From Lichenifustis flavocetrariae (GTDB taxonomy: Bacteria > Pseudomonadota > Alphaproteobacteria > Rhizobiales > Beijerinckiaceae), in NCBI RefSeq assembly GCF_026130545.1, contig NZ_JAMOIM010000012.1, forward strand, positions 1 to 64,000: a DNA stretch of 64,000 nt, given 5' to 3'. Shown here piece by piece: positions 45,959-55,905 of this stretch (the first letter of the stretch is position 1; every line of letters begins with the position of its first letter). Below the pieces are notes generated by a model. The model was not told the origin of the DNA, ran no database searches, and worked only from the letters and a program-made list of their open reading frames with translations. Made by a program: the position numbers and the translations under genes.

Positions 45959-47644
45959 ATGACGACACGAGAAGCGCGAACCGGCGGGCGAATCCTTGTC
46001 GACCAACTGGTGGCACAGGGTGTCGACCACGTCTTCTGCGTGCCGGGGGAAAGCTACCTCGCGGTTCTCGACGCGCTGCACGACTCGCCGATCGCCCTCA
46101 CGGTATGCCGGCAGGAGGCCGGCGCCGGCATGATGGCCGACGCCCATGCACGACTGACGGGCCGGCCCGGCATTGCCATGGTGACACGGGGACCGGGCGC
46201 CACCAACGCGGCCCATGCGATCCATATCGCCCAGCATGATTCCGTGCCGCTGATTTTATTCGTGGGCCAGATCGAACGCGGCATGCGAGGGCGCGGCGCC
46301 TTCCAGGAAATGGATTACGCCGCCTTCTTCGGGTCGACCGCCAAATGGGCCGTCGAGATCGACGATGCCGCGCGTATCCCCGAACTTGTGTCGCGTGCCT
46401 TCCATGTCGCCCTGCAGGGCCGCCCGGGACCCGTCGTCATCGCCTTGCCGGAGGACATGCTGGTCGATGTCGCGGAGGTGGCGGACGCCTCCCGGGTGGA
46501 GCCGGTGCAGGCCTGGCCCGGCCTGACCCAAATGGCGGAACTGCAAAAGCTGCTCTGGGCCGCGCAACGGCCCTTTCTGGTTCTCGGCGGCTCCGGCTGG
46601 ACCACCACGGCCCGAGCCAGCGTCGGCCGCTTCGCGGAACGGTTCGATCTGCCGGTCGCCACCTCGTTCCGGCGCGCGTCGCTCTTCGACGCCGATCATT
46701 CCTCCTATGCAGGCGAAATCGGCATTGGACCGAACCCCCGATTGAAGGCCCGGATCGAGGCGGCCGATCTCCTGATCCTGCTCGGCGCCCGCATGGCCGA
46801 GATCCCGTCGCAATCCTACACGCTGCTGCGGATCCCCTCGCCCGGCCAGACGCTCGTGCAGATCCATCCGGGGTCCGAGGAACTCGGCCGCGTCTATCAT
46901 CCGGCCCTGGGAATCCAGGCGAGCCCGGCCACCTTCGCGGCAACGCTCGAAAGCGTTCAGCCGCCCCAGACTTTGCGCTGGGCCGCCGAAACCCGGTCCG
47001 CGCGCAAGGATTACCTTGACTGGACGGGTCAGCCAGCCGCCGACGTGCCTGGACCCGTCGACATGGCCGAAATCGTGATGTGGTTGCGGGACCGCCTGCC
47101 CGCGAACGCCATCGTGACCAATGGAGCTGGCAATTACGCCATCTGGGTCGGCCGCTACATGCGGCTCACTGGAGCGCGCAGCCAGCTGGCCCCGACCTCA
47201 GGGTCGATGGGCTACGGGCTGCCGGCGGCGGTCGCCGCGAAGCGGGTCGCGCCCGAGCGCTGTGTCGTCTGCTTCGCGGGCGACGGCTGCTTTCTGATGA
47301 ACGGCCAGGAATTCGCGACCGCCGTGCAATATCGCCTGAACATCATCGTCGTCGTGGTCGACAACAGCATGTATGGGACCATCCGCATGCACCAGGAGCG
47401 CACCTATCCGGGGCGTGTGTCCGGCACCGACCTGCACAACCCGGATTTCGCCGCCTATGCCCGCGCCTTCGGGGGCCACGGCGAGACGGTGGAGCGGACG
47501 CAGGATTTCGCGCCGGCGTTCGAGCGAGCGCTGCAGGCCGGGCTCCCGGCCATCATCCATGTGAAGGTCGATCCCGAAGCCCTCACGCCTGCGAAGAGCC
47601 TGTCGCAGCTTCGGCAGGAGGGACTTGCGGCCCACAAAGGATAA
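45959..47644 (+). CDS. Thiamine-diphosphate-dependent enzyme (acetolactate synthase-like)
   Basis: 561 residues. N-terminal Pyr domain (FCVPGESYLAVLDAL, the activating Glu in CRQEAGAGMMADAHAR), a central domain, and the C-terminal PP domain with the ThDP motif GDGCFLMNGQEFATAVQYRLN. It catalyses decarboxylation and/or ligation of 2-keto acids; acetolactate synthase, glyoxylate carboligase and sulfoacetaldehyde acetyltransferase share this fold. No regulatory subunit gene follows, which argues against biosynthetic ilvB. Probably controlled by the ArsR-type gene upstream. Confidence 0.85.
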   Translation: MTTREARTGGRILVDQLVAQGVDHVFCVPGESYLAVLDALHDSPIALTVCRQEAGAGMMADAHARLTGRPGIAMVTRGPGATNAAHAIHIAQHDSVPLILFVGQIERGMRGRGAFQEMDYAAFFGSTAKWAVEIDDAARIPELVSRAFHVALQGRPGPVVIALPEDMLVDVAEVADASRVEPVQAWPGLTQMAELQKLLWAAQRPFLVLGGSGWTTTARASVGRFAERFDLPVATSFRRASLFDADHSSYAGEIGIGPNPRLKARIEAADLLILLGARMAEIPSQSYTLLRIPSPGQTLVQIHPGSEELGRVYHPALGIQASPATFAATLESVQPPQTLRWAAETRSARKDYLDWTGQPAADVPGPVDMAEIVMWLRDRLPANAIVTNGAGNYAIWVGRYMRLTGARSQLAPTSGSMGYGLPAAVAAKRVAPERCVVCFAGDGCFLMNGQEFATAVQYRLNIIVVVVDNSMYGTIRMHQERTYPGRVSGTDLHNPDFAAYARAFGGHGETVERTQDFAPAFERALQAGLPAIIHVKVDPEALTPAKSLSQLRQEGLAAHKG

Positions 47645-47752
47645 GCCTGGACGGAACCGACGGAGGTCCGTGCGCGGGCAACGCGGACGCCACCAACTCA
47701 TGAGCTCGCGTCTATAAGAGCCCAGAAGGGCAGCTAGCGATGCTGGGAGCTC

Positions 47753-47831
47753 CGTCATCGCGAGCGAAGCGTGGCGATCCATCCCCCGGCGCCGCATGGA
47801 TTGCCGCGTAGGTTCGCTCCTCGCAAAGACG
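47753..47831. repeat. Palindromic intergenic repeat
   Basis: Left arm CGTCATCGCGAGCGAAGCG... ending ATCCAT (47753-47782) pairs imperfectly with ATGGATTGCC... GCTCCTCGCAAAGACG (47796-47831). This is the familiar alphaproteobacterial intergenic palindrome of the form GTCATTGCGAGCG...CGCTCCTCGCAATGAC, found in many copies per genome. Confidence 0.75.
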
Positions 47832-47891
47832 GTGGGGGGGGAAAGCACTCGCGTCGATCGAGAGGTGGCTCGTTCCCCCTCCACCGGCGGG

Positions 47892-48719
47892 CTAAGGCGC
47901 GTCGCTTTTCGCCCCAAGCCTCTCGATCAGCGCCATAGCGGCCGCGGGGGCCTTGGGCTTGTGGCCGTTGATCATGAATACGAAGACGTCGCGCGGCGCG
48001 GCGCCCTTCCGCGGCGGCGGTACGACATAGTCGAGGTCCTTGGGGCAGCCGCCGGCCGCGAAAGTGCCGCCCCGCTCGGCCCAGTGCTGCAATTCGGCAG
48101 GAGCGTAGCCGGTTTCGCACGCCTCCGAGGCCTGTTGCAGACGGGCGTAGACGAAGGGCGCCGTCACGTCGGGGATGTGAGGAAACTCCTCCTTGTCGGT
48201 CAATACGGTCGCGACGCCATAGGTTCGCAGCAGTGCGACGAACTCCGGCACCCGGAAACTTGGATGTCGTACCTCCACCACATGCCGTAGGGCCAAGCCG
48301 TCGGCCTCAGTCGGCAGCAGCTTGAGAAAAGCCTCGAAATCGGCCGGGTCGAAGCTCTTGGTCGGCAGAAATTGCCAGTTGATCGGCCCAAGCTTGTCCT
48401 TGAGCTCAGTCACGCCGCCCGTCACGAAGCGCTCGATGGAGGCTTCCGCCTCGGCCAGAACCCGCCGGTTGGTGGTGAAGCGCGGGCCCTTGACGGCGAA
48501 CATGAAGCCGTCTGGGGTTTCATCACGCCAACGGGCGAAGCTTTCGGGTTTCTGCGAGCCGTAATAGGTGCCGTTGATCTCGATCGCGGTCAGATGGCTG
48601 CTGGCATAAGCGAGTTCCTGCTTCTGAGGCAATCCTTTGGGGTAGAATGTTCCCCGCCAGGGCTCGAATGTCCAGCCGCCAATCCCGACCCTGATCGCTC
48701 CCGCCGGCCGCTTGACCAT
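47892..48719 (-). CDS. DUF72 family protein
   Basis: 275 residues. VGIGGWTFEPWRGTFYP, LTAIEINGTYYGSQKPESFARWRDETP and FMFAVKGPRF are hallmark motifs of DUF72, a TIM-barrel family of unknown function. Full length. The next leftward gene (48723) stops 3 bp before this start, so the two may be one transcription unit. Confidence 0.92.
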   Translation of the reverse strand: MVKRPAGAIRVGIGGWTFEPWRGTFYPKGLPQKQELAYASSHLTAIEINGTYYGSQKPESFARWRDETPDGFMFAVKGPRFTTNRRVLAEAEASIERFVTGGVTELKDKLGPINWQFLPTKSFDPADFEAFLKLLPTEADGLALRHVVEVRHPSFRVPEFVALLRTYGVATVLTDKEEFPHIPDVTAPFVYARLQQASEACETGYAPAELQHWAERGGTFAAGGCPKDLDYVVPPPRKGAAPRDVFVFMINGHKPKAPAAAMALIERLGAKSDAP

Positions 48720-48722
48720 GCC

Positions 48723-49355
48723 TCACCAACCACCCGGATCGAGCAACCATTCTCCCATGCCCGGCGCTGCCGGCGCATAGCCCAGCGCCCGTCCATGCAG
48801 GCGGCGACCGTAATCGTAGGTCTGGCCGCCATCATAGGCATAGGTGGCGGCGCGTGGGATGCTATTCCGGCTCCGGCTGCTGGCATAAACAACAGTCGGA
48901 TGGACATTACGCTTGGCATAGACGCGACCGCCCGCCGGCACCGCGCCGTTGATAGCGATCTGCGCCCCTTCGCGCTTGACGAGTCCGTAGAGCAAGGCCG
49001 CGTTCTGCGGCGCGAGCCGGATACATCCATGCGAGGCAGGCCGGCCAAGCGATCCCGTCGCGTAGGTGCCATGGATCGCATAGCCGCCGGAGAAGAAGAT
49101 GGAATGCGGCATCGGCGAGTTGTGGTACTTGTGCGACCGGTGCATCGCTTCCATCCACTTGACCCCGAAGGTCCCATGCGGGGTGCGGAAGCCTGAACGC
49201 GCGGAGGAGATCGGCCATACATAGGCCCCGCTGGCTGAACTCACCTGCATGGTCTGCGAGGCGAGATCCACCCGGATTCGCACGCGCGCCTCGGCGCCCT
49301 GCATCATGGCCAGCATCGTACCCAGCATGGCCATGAACATAATGACGAAACGCAT
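48723..49355 (-). CDS. L,D-transpeptidase (YkuD)
   Basis: 210 residues. A signal peptide (ends AEA near residue 23) precedes the YkuD catalytic domain with HGTYATGSLGRPASHGCIRL, where His and Cys form the active site. It cross-links peptidoglycan or attaches proteins to it in the periplasm. The C-terminal part is a Tyr/Gly-rich extension of unknown role. Confidence 0.92.
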   Translation of the reverse strand: MRFVIMFMAMLGTMLAMMQGAEARVRIRVDLASQTMQVSSASGAYVWPISSARSGFRTPHGTFGVKWMEAMHRSHKYHNSPMPHSIFFSGGYAIHGTYATGSLGRPASHGCIRLAPQNAALLYGLVKREGAQIAINGAVPAGGRVYAKRNVHPTVVYASSRSRNSIPRAATYAYDGGQTYDYGRRLHGRALGYAPAAPGMGEWLLDPGGW

Positions 49356-49482
49356 CGGTAAGCCTCGGGGTCGAACCTGCTTGAGCGGTTTGAACGTCTC
49401 GCGTTATGGGGGGCGCGTAAACAACGGGCTGAAAACAAGGTTGACGAAATCCCTCCACTTTCGCCGGCTGTGAGCGTCCAGA

Positions 49483-50232
49483 GTGGCGCTCGATGTCGTC
49501 GACCTTCGCAGCTTCTATGCGGCTCCGCTCGGGCGGCTGGCTCACCGCTTTCTCGCGGCGGTGATCCGCCATTGGTGGCCCGATACGACCGGGCTCGCGG
49601 TCCTCGGGTGTGGATTCGCACTTCCTTATCTCGACCTGTTCCGCCAGGAGGCACTGCGAAGTCTGGCGTTCATGCCCGCCGATCAGGGGGTGGTGCATTG
49701 GCCACCTCACGCGACGCAGTCCCTGACATCCTCGGCCCTCGTCGACCCCGATCTCCTGCCGCTGCCGGATGGCTCCGTGGATCGGGTTCTTCTGGTGCAT
49801 CTGCTCGAAGTCACCGAGATTCCACGCGATGTGCTCGACGAGGTCTGGCGCGTGTTGGCACCCAGTGGCCGGCTCATCGCGGTGGCACCAAACCGGCGCG
49901 GCTGGTGGGCGAGCGTCGACACGACGCCCTTCGGGCATGGCCAGCCCTTTTCGAAGGGCCAGCTCCACCGGCTGCTGCGCGATAGCCTGTTCTCGCCGGA
50001 ACGGTTTAGCGAGATCCTCTACATCCCGCCGTTCGAGCGGCAGACGACATTGCGGATGGCGCCGCTGTTCGAAAGCTTCGGCCGTCGTCTGGGCCTGCCG
50101 GGCGCCGGGCTATTGGTGGCCGAGGCCACCAAGCAATTGTATCGTCCCGTCATGGTCAGGAAGGTCGTGCGTCGCAGCCTGCCGCAACTGCAACCGGCTC
50201 TGGCACCGCTTGGGCTCCGCCGCGAGAGCTGA
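49483..50232 (+). CDS. Class I SAM-dependent methyltransferase
   Basis: 249 residues. SAM motif VLGCGFALPYLDLF, motif around LPLPDGSVDRVLLVHLLE and post-motif VAPNRRGWWASVDTTPFGHGQPFS fit a class I fold. The Gly-rich loop is less conserved (GCG) than usual. The substrate is unknown; the gene is divergent from the L,D-transpeptidase gene. Confidence 0.85.
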   Translation: MALDVVDLRSFYAAPLGRLAHRFLAAVIRHWWPDTTGLAVLGCGFALPYLDLFRQEALRSLAFMPADQGVVHWPPHATQSLTSSALVDPDLLPLPDGSVDRVLLVHLLEVTEIPRDVLDEVWRVLAPSGRLIAVAPNRRGWWASVDTTPFGHGQPFSKGQLHRLLRDSLFSPERFSEILYIPPFERQTTLRMAPLFESFGRRLGLPGAGLLVAEATKQLYRPVMVRKVVRRSLPQLQPALAPLGLRRES

Positions 50233-50250
50233 ACGATCGATGTTCGGCCC

Positions 50251-51003
50251 TCAGCGCCAATCGCCAAGCGCCGCCTGGACCACCGCGAGAGCCGCGACCG
50301 CGGCCGTGTCGGCGCGCAAGATCCGCGGCCCGAGCGATAGACGGATCGTTTGCGGGAGACGGCAGAGCGCTGCCCGTTCCATGTCGTCGAAGCCCCCCTC
50401 GGGACCGATCAACAGGCCAAGCGGCGGGACCGCTTCACCCTCCAGCCTTTGACGCAGGGCCTGCACGGGATCCCCCACCTCGGCGTCCTCGTCGCAAAAC
50501 ACGAGCAGGCGATCCGCCGGCCATGCGGCCAGAAGCGCGTCGAGCCGGAGATCGTCGCGGACCTCCGGAACATGCAGGATACCGCATTGTTCCGAGGCCT
50601 CGACCACATTGGCCCTCATGCGCTCAAGGTTGACGCGGGTGGCCTGGGTCCGATGGGTCATCACGGGCTGCAGCACGCCCGCCCCCATCTCGACCGCTTT
50701 CTGAACCATGTAGTCGAGGCGGGCGTGTTTGAGAGGCGCGAAGCCGTAGAGCAGGTCGGGTGCGGGCGGTTGGGCGCGGATCTGTTCGACGGGTGTCAGC
50801 GAGGGAGCGCCCTTGGCCGGGAGCGAGAGGGACGCCCGCCACTCCCCGTCCATTCCGTTGAAGATCAAGACGCTTGCGCCGGCATTCAACCGGAGCACGT
50901 TGCGGAGATAGTTGGCGTGCCCCTTGTCGAGCGCGATCTCACGTCGCGGCTCAAGAGGACCGGCGACAAAGAGACGGGGAGACGTGAAATCCTGACGTGA
51001 CAT
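50251..51003 (-). CDS. rsmE: RsmE 16S rRNA m3U1498 methyltransferase
   Basis: 250 residues. PRLFVAGPL..., [32 protein letters not shown] and [18 protein letters not shown] are the SPOUT-fold signature of RsmE, with the SAM-binding knot at the C-terminus. It methylates U1498 of 16S rRNA. Divergent from the small exported protein at 51130. Confidence 0.95.
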   Translation of the reverse strand: MSRQDFTSPRLFVAGPLEPRREIALDKGHANYLRNVLRLNAGASVLIFNGMDGEWRASLSLPAKGAPSLTPVEQIRAQPPAPDLLYGFAPLKHARLDYMVQKAVEMGAGVLQPVMTHRTQATRVNLERMRANVVEASEQCGILHVPEVRDDLRLDALLAAWPADRLLVFCDEDAEVGDPVQALRQRLEGEAVPPLGLLIGPEGGFDDMERAALCRLPQTIRLSLGPRILRADTAAVAALAVVQAALGDWR

Positions 51004-51129
51004 GGTCGCGCTGTAGCATGGAGATCGAGTCAGCGCCTTGTCACATGAAAACGACGGTTTCGCATTGCTTTCCCCGACTCTCGCGTCACAGTCATGAAGC
51101 CGCCGCTTTTTTGCGGAAACCCTGGGCCT

Positions 51130-51648
51130 ATGCTTTCATCGCTCAGCGACCCGACCAATATTGTGGCCCTAGGGAATTCACCCGTGACCCAGGCACCGTC
51201 GACGTCAACGATCCGCACCGTCAGCCGGCAGCCCCGGACGGTCCTCCTGGCTTCGCTGGCTCTATCCTTCGTCTCGCTGTGTGGGGGCGCCGCGCGGGCC
51301 GATTGTCAGACCGACATCAACGCGATCATGAAGCGCCGGATAGATGCCGTTGCACAGATCAACGGGATCGCCAAGAAGAACGGCGGCAAGCTGGATCCGA
51401 TCGCGGCTTGTCCGCGTCTGCGCAGCCTCGCCAGCGTCGAAGCCGAAGGGATGGCGTATTTCACGAAGAACCAGGAATGGTGCAATCTGCCGCCGGATTT
51501 CGTGTCCAAGATGACAGACGCCCATGCGAAGACGGTCGGCTTTGCGGCCAAGGCCTGCGCGGTCGCGGTCAAGATGAAGCAAATGCAGACTCAGCAGGCC
51601 CAGCAGGCGCAGGAAGCCCTGCCGAAACTGCCCGAAGGTCCGCTCTGA
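51130..51648 (+). CDS. Small exported Cys-containing protein
   Basis: 172 residues. A signal peptide ([22 protein letters not shown]) ends before DCQTD. The mature part has four Cys (DCQTD, ACPRL, WCNLP, ACAVA) that could form two disulfides and a Gln-rich tail ([13 protein letters not shown]). Unknown function. A GTG at 51184 that leads directly into the signal peptide is an equally likely start. Confidence 0.7.
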   Translation: MLSSLSDPTNIVALGNSPVTQAPSTSTIRTVSRQPRTVLLASLALSFVSLCGGAARADCQTDINAIMKRRIDAVAQINGIAKKNGGKLDPIAACPRLRSLASVEAEGMAYFTKNQEWCNLPPDFVSKMTDAHAKTVGFAAKACAVAVKMKQMQTQQAQQAQEALPKLPEGPL

Positions 51649-51681
51649 GCCGTAACCCGAAAGGTCGCCTATGAGCCGGAC

Positions 51682-52620
51682 ATGACGCTGCGCCCGGCCG
51701 CCGCCTTACCGGATACGACGGCTCCTTGGTTGCTGCGCATGTGGCCGCGTCGCTGGTGGCCTTATGCCCAGCTGGCCCGGATCGATCGGCCCATCGGTTG
51801 GCAGTTGCTCCTCCTCCCCTGCTGGTGGAGCGCCTCGCTGGCCGCGGATGCGGCCCGGACGATGCCCAACGCGCTTCATCTCCTCCTGTTTCTGGTCGGT
51901 GCCATCGCAATGCGCGGGGCAGGATCGACCTTCAACGATATCGTCGACCGCGATCTCGACAGGCGTGTCGAACGCACCCAAGGGCGCCCGGTGGCAAGCG
52001 GACGTGTGTCGGTCACGCGGGCCTTGGTGTTCCTGGCCGGGCAAGCTCTCGTCGGCGCGCTCGTCTTGTTCAGCCTCAACCGTTTCAGCATCGCCCTCGG
52101 GCTTGTCTCGCTCCTCATCGTCGCGCTGTATCCCTTTGCCAAGCGGGTCACGAACTGGCCACAGGCCGTGTTGGGCTTGGCCTTCGCGTATGGAGGCCTG
52201 ATGGGCTGGGCCGCCTTCTACGGCAGCCTCGCGGTTCCGGCGTTCCTGCTCTACGGCGCCGCGATCTTCTGGACGATGGGCTACGACACGATCTACGCGT
52301 TGCAGGACACGCGCGACGATGCCGTTGTGGGGATCGGATCGACGGCTCTGTATTTCGGGGACCGTGTGCGTGGGGGCGTCGCCGCCCTCTACGCCGTCGC
52401 GGTCGGGTGCGGAACCGCAGCTTTGGTGACCGGCCGCGTTGGCCCGGCAGCTTACCTTGGACTGGCCGGCTTTGCCGCACACTGCGTCTGGCAGGTGTTC
52501 CGCATCGACGCCGCCGATACCACCCGGTCCCTCGCTCTGTTCCGCTCCAACAGGCTGGCCGGGACGATACTCTTCCTCGGCCTGACGCTCGATGCCCTGC
52601 TGCGGTCGCAGGGCGTCTGA
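51682..52620 (+). CDS. ubiA: UbiA 4-hydroxybenzoate polyprenyltransferase
   Basis: 312 residues, mostly membrane helices. The two Asp-rich motifs are NDIVDRDLDRRVERT and DTIYALQDTRDDA, which bind Mg and the polyprenyl diphosphate. It joins 4-hydroxybenzoate to the isoprenoid tail in ubiquinone synthesis at the inner membrane. Full length. Confidence 0.95.
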   Translation: MTLRPAAALPDTTAPWLLRMWPRRWWPYAQLARIDRPIGWQLLLLPCWWSASLAADAARTMPNALHLLLFLVGAIAMRGAGSTFNDIVDRDLDRRVERTQGRPVASGRVSVTRALVFLAGQALVGALVLFSLNRFSIALGLVSLLIVALYPFAKRVTNWPQAVLGLAFAYGGLMGWAAFYGSLAVPAFLLYGAAIFWTMGYDTIYALQDTRDDAVVGIGSTALYFGDRVRGGVAALYAVAVGCGTAALVTGRVGPAAYLGLAGFAAHCVWQVFRIDAADTTRSLALFRSNRLAGTILFLGLTLDALLRSQGV

Positions 52621-52715
52621 CGCTTCGTCACCGATCGGCCGCATTTGAACGATCGACTTAAACGGGGTTCAGCACGTCTCCTCTACGCTCCTAAGGAATG
52701 AAACAGGGGGCGCAT

Positions 52716-52958
52716 ATGGCCGAGAACACGCTCGATACCGCATTTGGAGAGCTTCTTCACTTGAACCTTCTTGAAGAGTTCAAGGCCTATGGCGGTGCCT
52801 GGACCCGTGAGCGGCTGGCCAAAGCCTATGAGAACGCTCTGACCAACACGATGCTCGACGGCGCCCCGGAGCCCGCCGAGGGCAGTCTCGAGGCCGCCAT
52901 TCTGGGTCTTGGCCCCAAATGCGAGACGCCATCCGCACGGCCGCGACGATCCGCATAA
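52716..52958 (+). CDS. Small hypothetical protein
   Basis: 80 residues (MAENTLDTAFGELLHLNLLEEF...), helical N-terminal half, Pro/Arg-rich tail. No domain recognised. GGGGGC precedes the ATG. Confidence 0.5.
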   Translation: MAENTLDTAFGELLHLNLLEEFKAYGGAWTRERLAKAYENALTNTMLDGAPEPAEGSLEAAILGLGPKCETPSARPRRSA

Positions 52959-53203
52959 TGGGATAGGCGCCGCGCGCGCTCGGCGAGCCGAGACAGAACG
53001 CATGGCGGCATCGCACGCAGCAATCCAAAGCGGCTCCCGGCTCCTGGGGCCGCGAAGTCGAACCGGATCGGCCTCAGACATTGCTCGCGGAGCCCCAGGT
53101 TCCGGTTCTCCACTGTACTCCGTCCGGAGTGAGCCACCACACGGAGACGCCTTGCGGGGGCGACGTGTGAACCGTGAAGGAACGTAGGGGAAGTACGCTG
53201 GCC

Positions 53204-53770
53204 CTACGGTTCCAGCGTCGAATCCCAGTAGAGGTAATCCAGCCACGTCGAATGCAGATTGTCCGGCACACGCTGCTTTCGGGCAATGGCGTCGAGCTGG
53301 GACGGCGTCGGCTCGAACGGCGGGTGGCGCAAGGTCAGACCGGATTGCTTGAGGGTCTTGTCCGCCTTTTGCAGATTGTGCCTGGAACAGCAGGTCACGA
53401 TATTGGTCCAGCAGGTCGTCCCGCCCTTGGACTTCGGGACCACATGATCGAAGGTCAGGTTCGTGCTGTCGTCCTGCTTGCCGCAGTACTGGCACCTGAA
53501 GCTATCGCGCAGGAAGACGTGGTAGCGCGTGAACGAGATCCGTTTGCGCCGGTGATAGCTCTTCAGCGAGACCACTGACGGGATCGCGAAGGACCGAGAC
53601 GCCGAATGGACCTCCAGGTCGTAACAGGAGACCTGGTGCACGCGGCCCTGGATGACCGCCACAAGGGCATCTTGCCATGTCCAGACCGAGAGCGGCCCCC
53701 AGCTGAGGGGCTGCATGTCCGCATTCAGGACCAGCGTGCAGAGCTCCGGAATGGGTCTATGGAACCCCAT
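53204..53770 (-). CDS. HNH endonuclease
   Basis: 188 residues. CQYCGKQD...TFDHVVPKSKGG...NIVTCCSRHNLQKAD is the HNH nuclease motif with two zinc-binding CxxC pairs. The N-terminal half (LNADMQPLSWGPLSVWTWQDALVAVIQGRV) is typical of the chromosomal HNH proteins conserved in alphaproteobacteria. Role in DNA metabolism or repair is assumed, not shown. Confidence 0.92.
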   Translation of the reverse strand: MGFHRPIPELCTLVLNADMQPLSWGPLSVWTWQDALVAVIQGRVHQVSCYDLEVHSASRSFAIPSVVSLKSYHRRKRISFTRYHVFLRDSFRCQYCGKQDDSTNLTFDHVVPKSKGGTTCWTNIVTCCSRHNLQKADKTLKQSGLTLRHPPFEPTPSQLDAIARKQRVPDNLHSTWLDYLYWDSTLEP

Positions 53771-53999
53771 GAGTCCGTCTCTTTTCTGCGCCCCAGCGAC
53801 TGGATGAAGGATTAGCGATCGCGGAGCAGTGGCTCATCAGCCAGTCACCCCGCGGATATCGCGGCCGGGTGTCTGCCTTTCGGTACGCGATCTTCGGTAA
53901 AGCGTCATGTTCACGCCTTTGAACCACCGGCCCTGGAGTGCGCAGGGCCTTCCAATAGCTATAGTCTACACAGGCTATGACACCCTTGTGAAGAACACA

Positions 54000-54027
54000 A
54001 ACCGCCGCTGGTTCGCTTCAGGCGGTT
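54000..54027 (-). terminator. Terminator of the hbd-etf operon
   Basis: AACCGCC at 54000-54006 and GGCGGTT at 54021-54027 form a 7-bp stem. Read leftwards it is followed by TTGTGTTCTT, a T-rich tract, as expected for a terminator of the leftward operon. Confidence 0.6.
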
Positions 54028-54064
54028 CTCTTGTGGTTGAAGTGGTGTGACGATTAAAGCCGCT

Positions 54065-54946
54065 CTAACGGGTCGGAACCGGGGTTTCGCCTCGGTAATC
54101 GTAAAAACCGCGCTGAGTCTTCCGGCCAAGCCAGCCTGCCTCGACGTATTTCACCAGGAGCGGGCAGGGCCGGTACTTCGAATCCGCCAGACCCTCGTGC
54201 AGCACCTGCATCACCGCCAGGCAGGTATCGAGCCCGATGAAGTCGGCCAGCTGCAGCGGCCCCATCGGGTGATTGGCGCCGAGCCGCATGGCGGTGTCGA
54301 TCGCGTCGACCGAACCGATCCCCTCATGCAGCGTATAGACCGCCTCGTTGATCATCGGCAGGAGAATGCGATTGACGATGAAGGCGGGAAAGTCCTCCGA
54401 CACCGTCGTGGTCTTGCCAAGCGCCTGGATGAAGGCCTGGGCCGCTGTAAAAGTGTCGGCCTCGGTCTGGATACCGCGGATCAGCTCGACGAGCTGCATG
54501 CGCGGCACGGGGTTCATGAAGTGAATGCCGATGAAACGTTCGGGACGATCTGTCGTCGAGGCTAGCCGCGTGATTGAAATCGACGACGTGTTCGAGGCGA
54601 TGAGCGCGGTTGGCTTCAGGTTTGGGCAGAGACTCGCATAGACCTTCCGCTTGACAGCCTCGTTCTCGGTCGCCGCCTCGATGACGAGGTCACAATCGCC
54701 AAGGTCCGCATAGCTTTGCGTCGCCTGAATGCGCGCAAGCGATTGCCGCCTCGTCTCTTCGCTGATTTGGCCCTTCTTGACGGCCCGTGCGAGATTGCCA
54801 TTGATCGTCGCCAATCCGGCTCGCAGACGCTCTTCGGATACATCGTTGATAACCACGGGGAAGCCGGATGTGGCGACGACCTGTGCGATGCCGCAGCCCA
54901 TCTGGCCGGCACCCACCACCCCGAGTTTCTGGATCACACCGGTCAT
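54065..54946 (-). CDS. 3-hydroxybutyryl-CoA dehydrogenase
   Basis: 293 residues. NAD-binding GAGQMGCGIAQVVA, the substrate pocket (NTSSISITRLA, GIHFMNPVPRMQLVELI) and the C-terminal domain (DAIDTAMRLGANHPMGPLQLADFIGLD) match the family. It oxidises 3-hydroxyacyl-CoA in butanoate/PHB-related metabolism. Last gene of an etfB-etfA-hbd operon, 29 bp after etfA. Confidence 0.93.
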   Translation of the reverse strand: MTGVIQKLGVVGAGQMGCGIAQVVATSGFPVVINDVSEERLRAGLATINGNLARAVKKGQISEETRRQSLARIQATQSYADLGDCDLVIEAATENEAVKRKVYASLCPNLKPTALIASNTSSISITRLASTTDRPERFIGIHFMNPVPRMQLVELIRGIQTEADTFTAAQAFIQALGKTTTVSEDFPAFIVNRILLPMINEAVYTLHEGIGSVDAIDTAMRLGANHPMGPLQLADFIGLDTCLAVMQVLHEGLADSKYRPCPLLVKYVEAGWLGRKTQRGFYDYRGETPVPTR

Positions 54947-54975
54947 CCCGCTCTCCCGCTGTCGCAGCCGAGCTT

Positions 54976-55905
54976 CTACAGTTCCTTGGCCAGTTCGGGA
55001 AGGATCTGAAACAAGTCCCCGACAAGGCCGTAATCGGCGATCTGAAAGATCGGGGCCTCTTCGTCCTTGTTAATGGCGACGATGACCTTGGAATCCTTCA
55101 TGCCGGCCAGATGCTGGATCGCACCCGAAATGCCGACCGCGATGTAGAGATCCGGCGCCACCACTTTTCCGGTCTGTCCGACCTGCCAATCATTCGGCGC
55201 ATAGCCGGCATCGACCGCCGCCCGCGACGCGCCCATGGCGGCGCCGAGCTTATCGGCGATCGGCTCGAGATAGATGGTGAAATTCTCGCGGTTCTGCATC
55301 GCTCGGCCGCCCGACACGATGATCTTCGCCGAAGTCAGTTCCGGACGCTCGGAGGTCGCCAAGGCTTCCCCCTTGAAGGTCGAAACGCCGGGATCCGTTA
55401 CGGCCGCGATCGTCTCGACCGGTGCGTCGGCCCCACCCTGGCCCGTGGCCGGAAAGCCTGCCGTCCGCACGGTGATGACCTTGTGGGCGTCCTGGGTTTG
55501 CACCGTCTGGATCGCATTGCCGGCATAGATCGGCCGCTCGAACGTGTCGGACGAAACCACCTTGGTGATTTCCGACACCTGCATCACATCGAGCAGGGCC
55601 GCGACGCGCGGCATGATGTTCTTGGCGCTGACCGTGGCGGGCGCCATGATGGTGGGGTGGTGATCGGCGAGCGACACGAGGAGAGCCGCGACGGGTTCGG
55701 CGAGTTCATGCTCGAACCCGGCCTCGGCAACGTGAACCTTCTCGATACCCTCGAATTTAGCCAGGGCCGCACCGGCCGCGGCGGCGCCCTTGCCGATGAC
55801 GAGGCCATGCACCGGCGCCCCGATGGCGCGAGCCGCGGTCAGCGCCCGTGCCGTGACGTCGTTGAGATGGCCGTCCTTCTGCTCGGCGAGGAGAAGTGTG
55901 GTCAT
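54976..55905 (-). CDS. etfA: Electron transfer flavoprotein subunit alpha
   Basis: 309 residues. The C-terminal FAD domain has [36 protein letters not shown], the ETF-alpha signature. With EtfB it carries electrons from acyl-CoA dehydrogenases to ETF-ubiquinone oxidoreductase. ATGA overlap with etfB. Confidence 0.96.
   Translation of the reverse strand: MTTLLLAEQKDGHLNDVTARALTAARAIGAPVHGLVIGKGAAAAGAALAKFEGIEKVHVAEAGFEHELAEPVAALLVSLADHHPTIMAPATVSAKNIMPRVAALLDVMQVSEITKVVSSDTFERPIYAGNAIQTVQTQDAHKVITVRTAGFPATGQGGADAPVETIAAVTDPGVSTFKGEALATSERPELTSAKIIVSGGRAMQNRENFTIYLEPIADKLGAAMGASRAAVDAGYAPNDWQVGQTGKVVAPDLYIAVGISGAIQHLAGMKDSKVIVAINKDEEAPIFQIADYGLVGDLFQILPELAKEL

Noticed and set aside
53771-54064. 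Possible small RNA gene in the gap between HNH and hbd genes
   Set aside because: Apart from the terminator hairpin at 54000 no structure or promoter could be supported.
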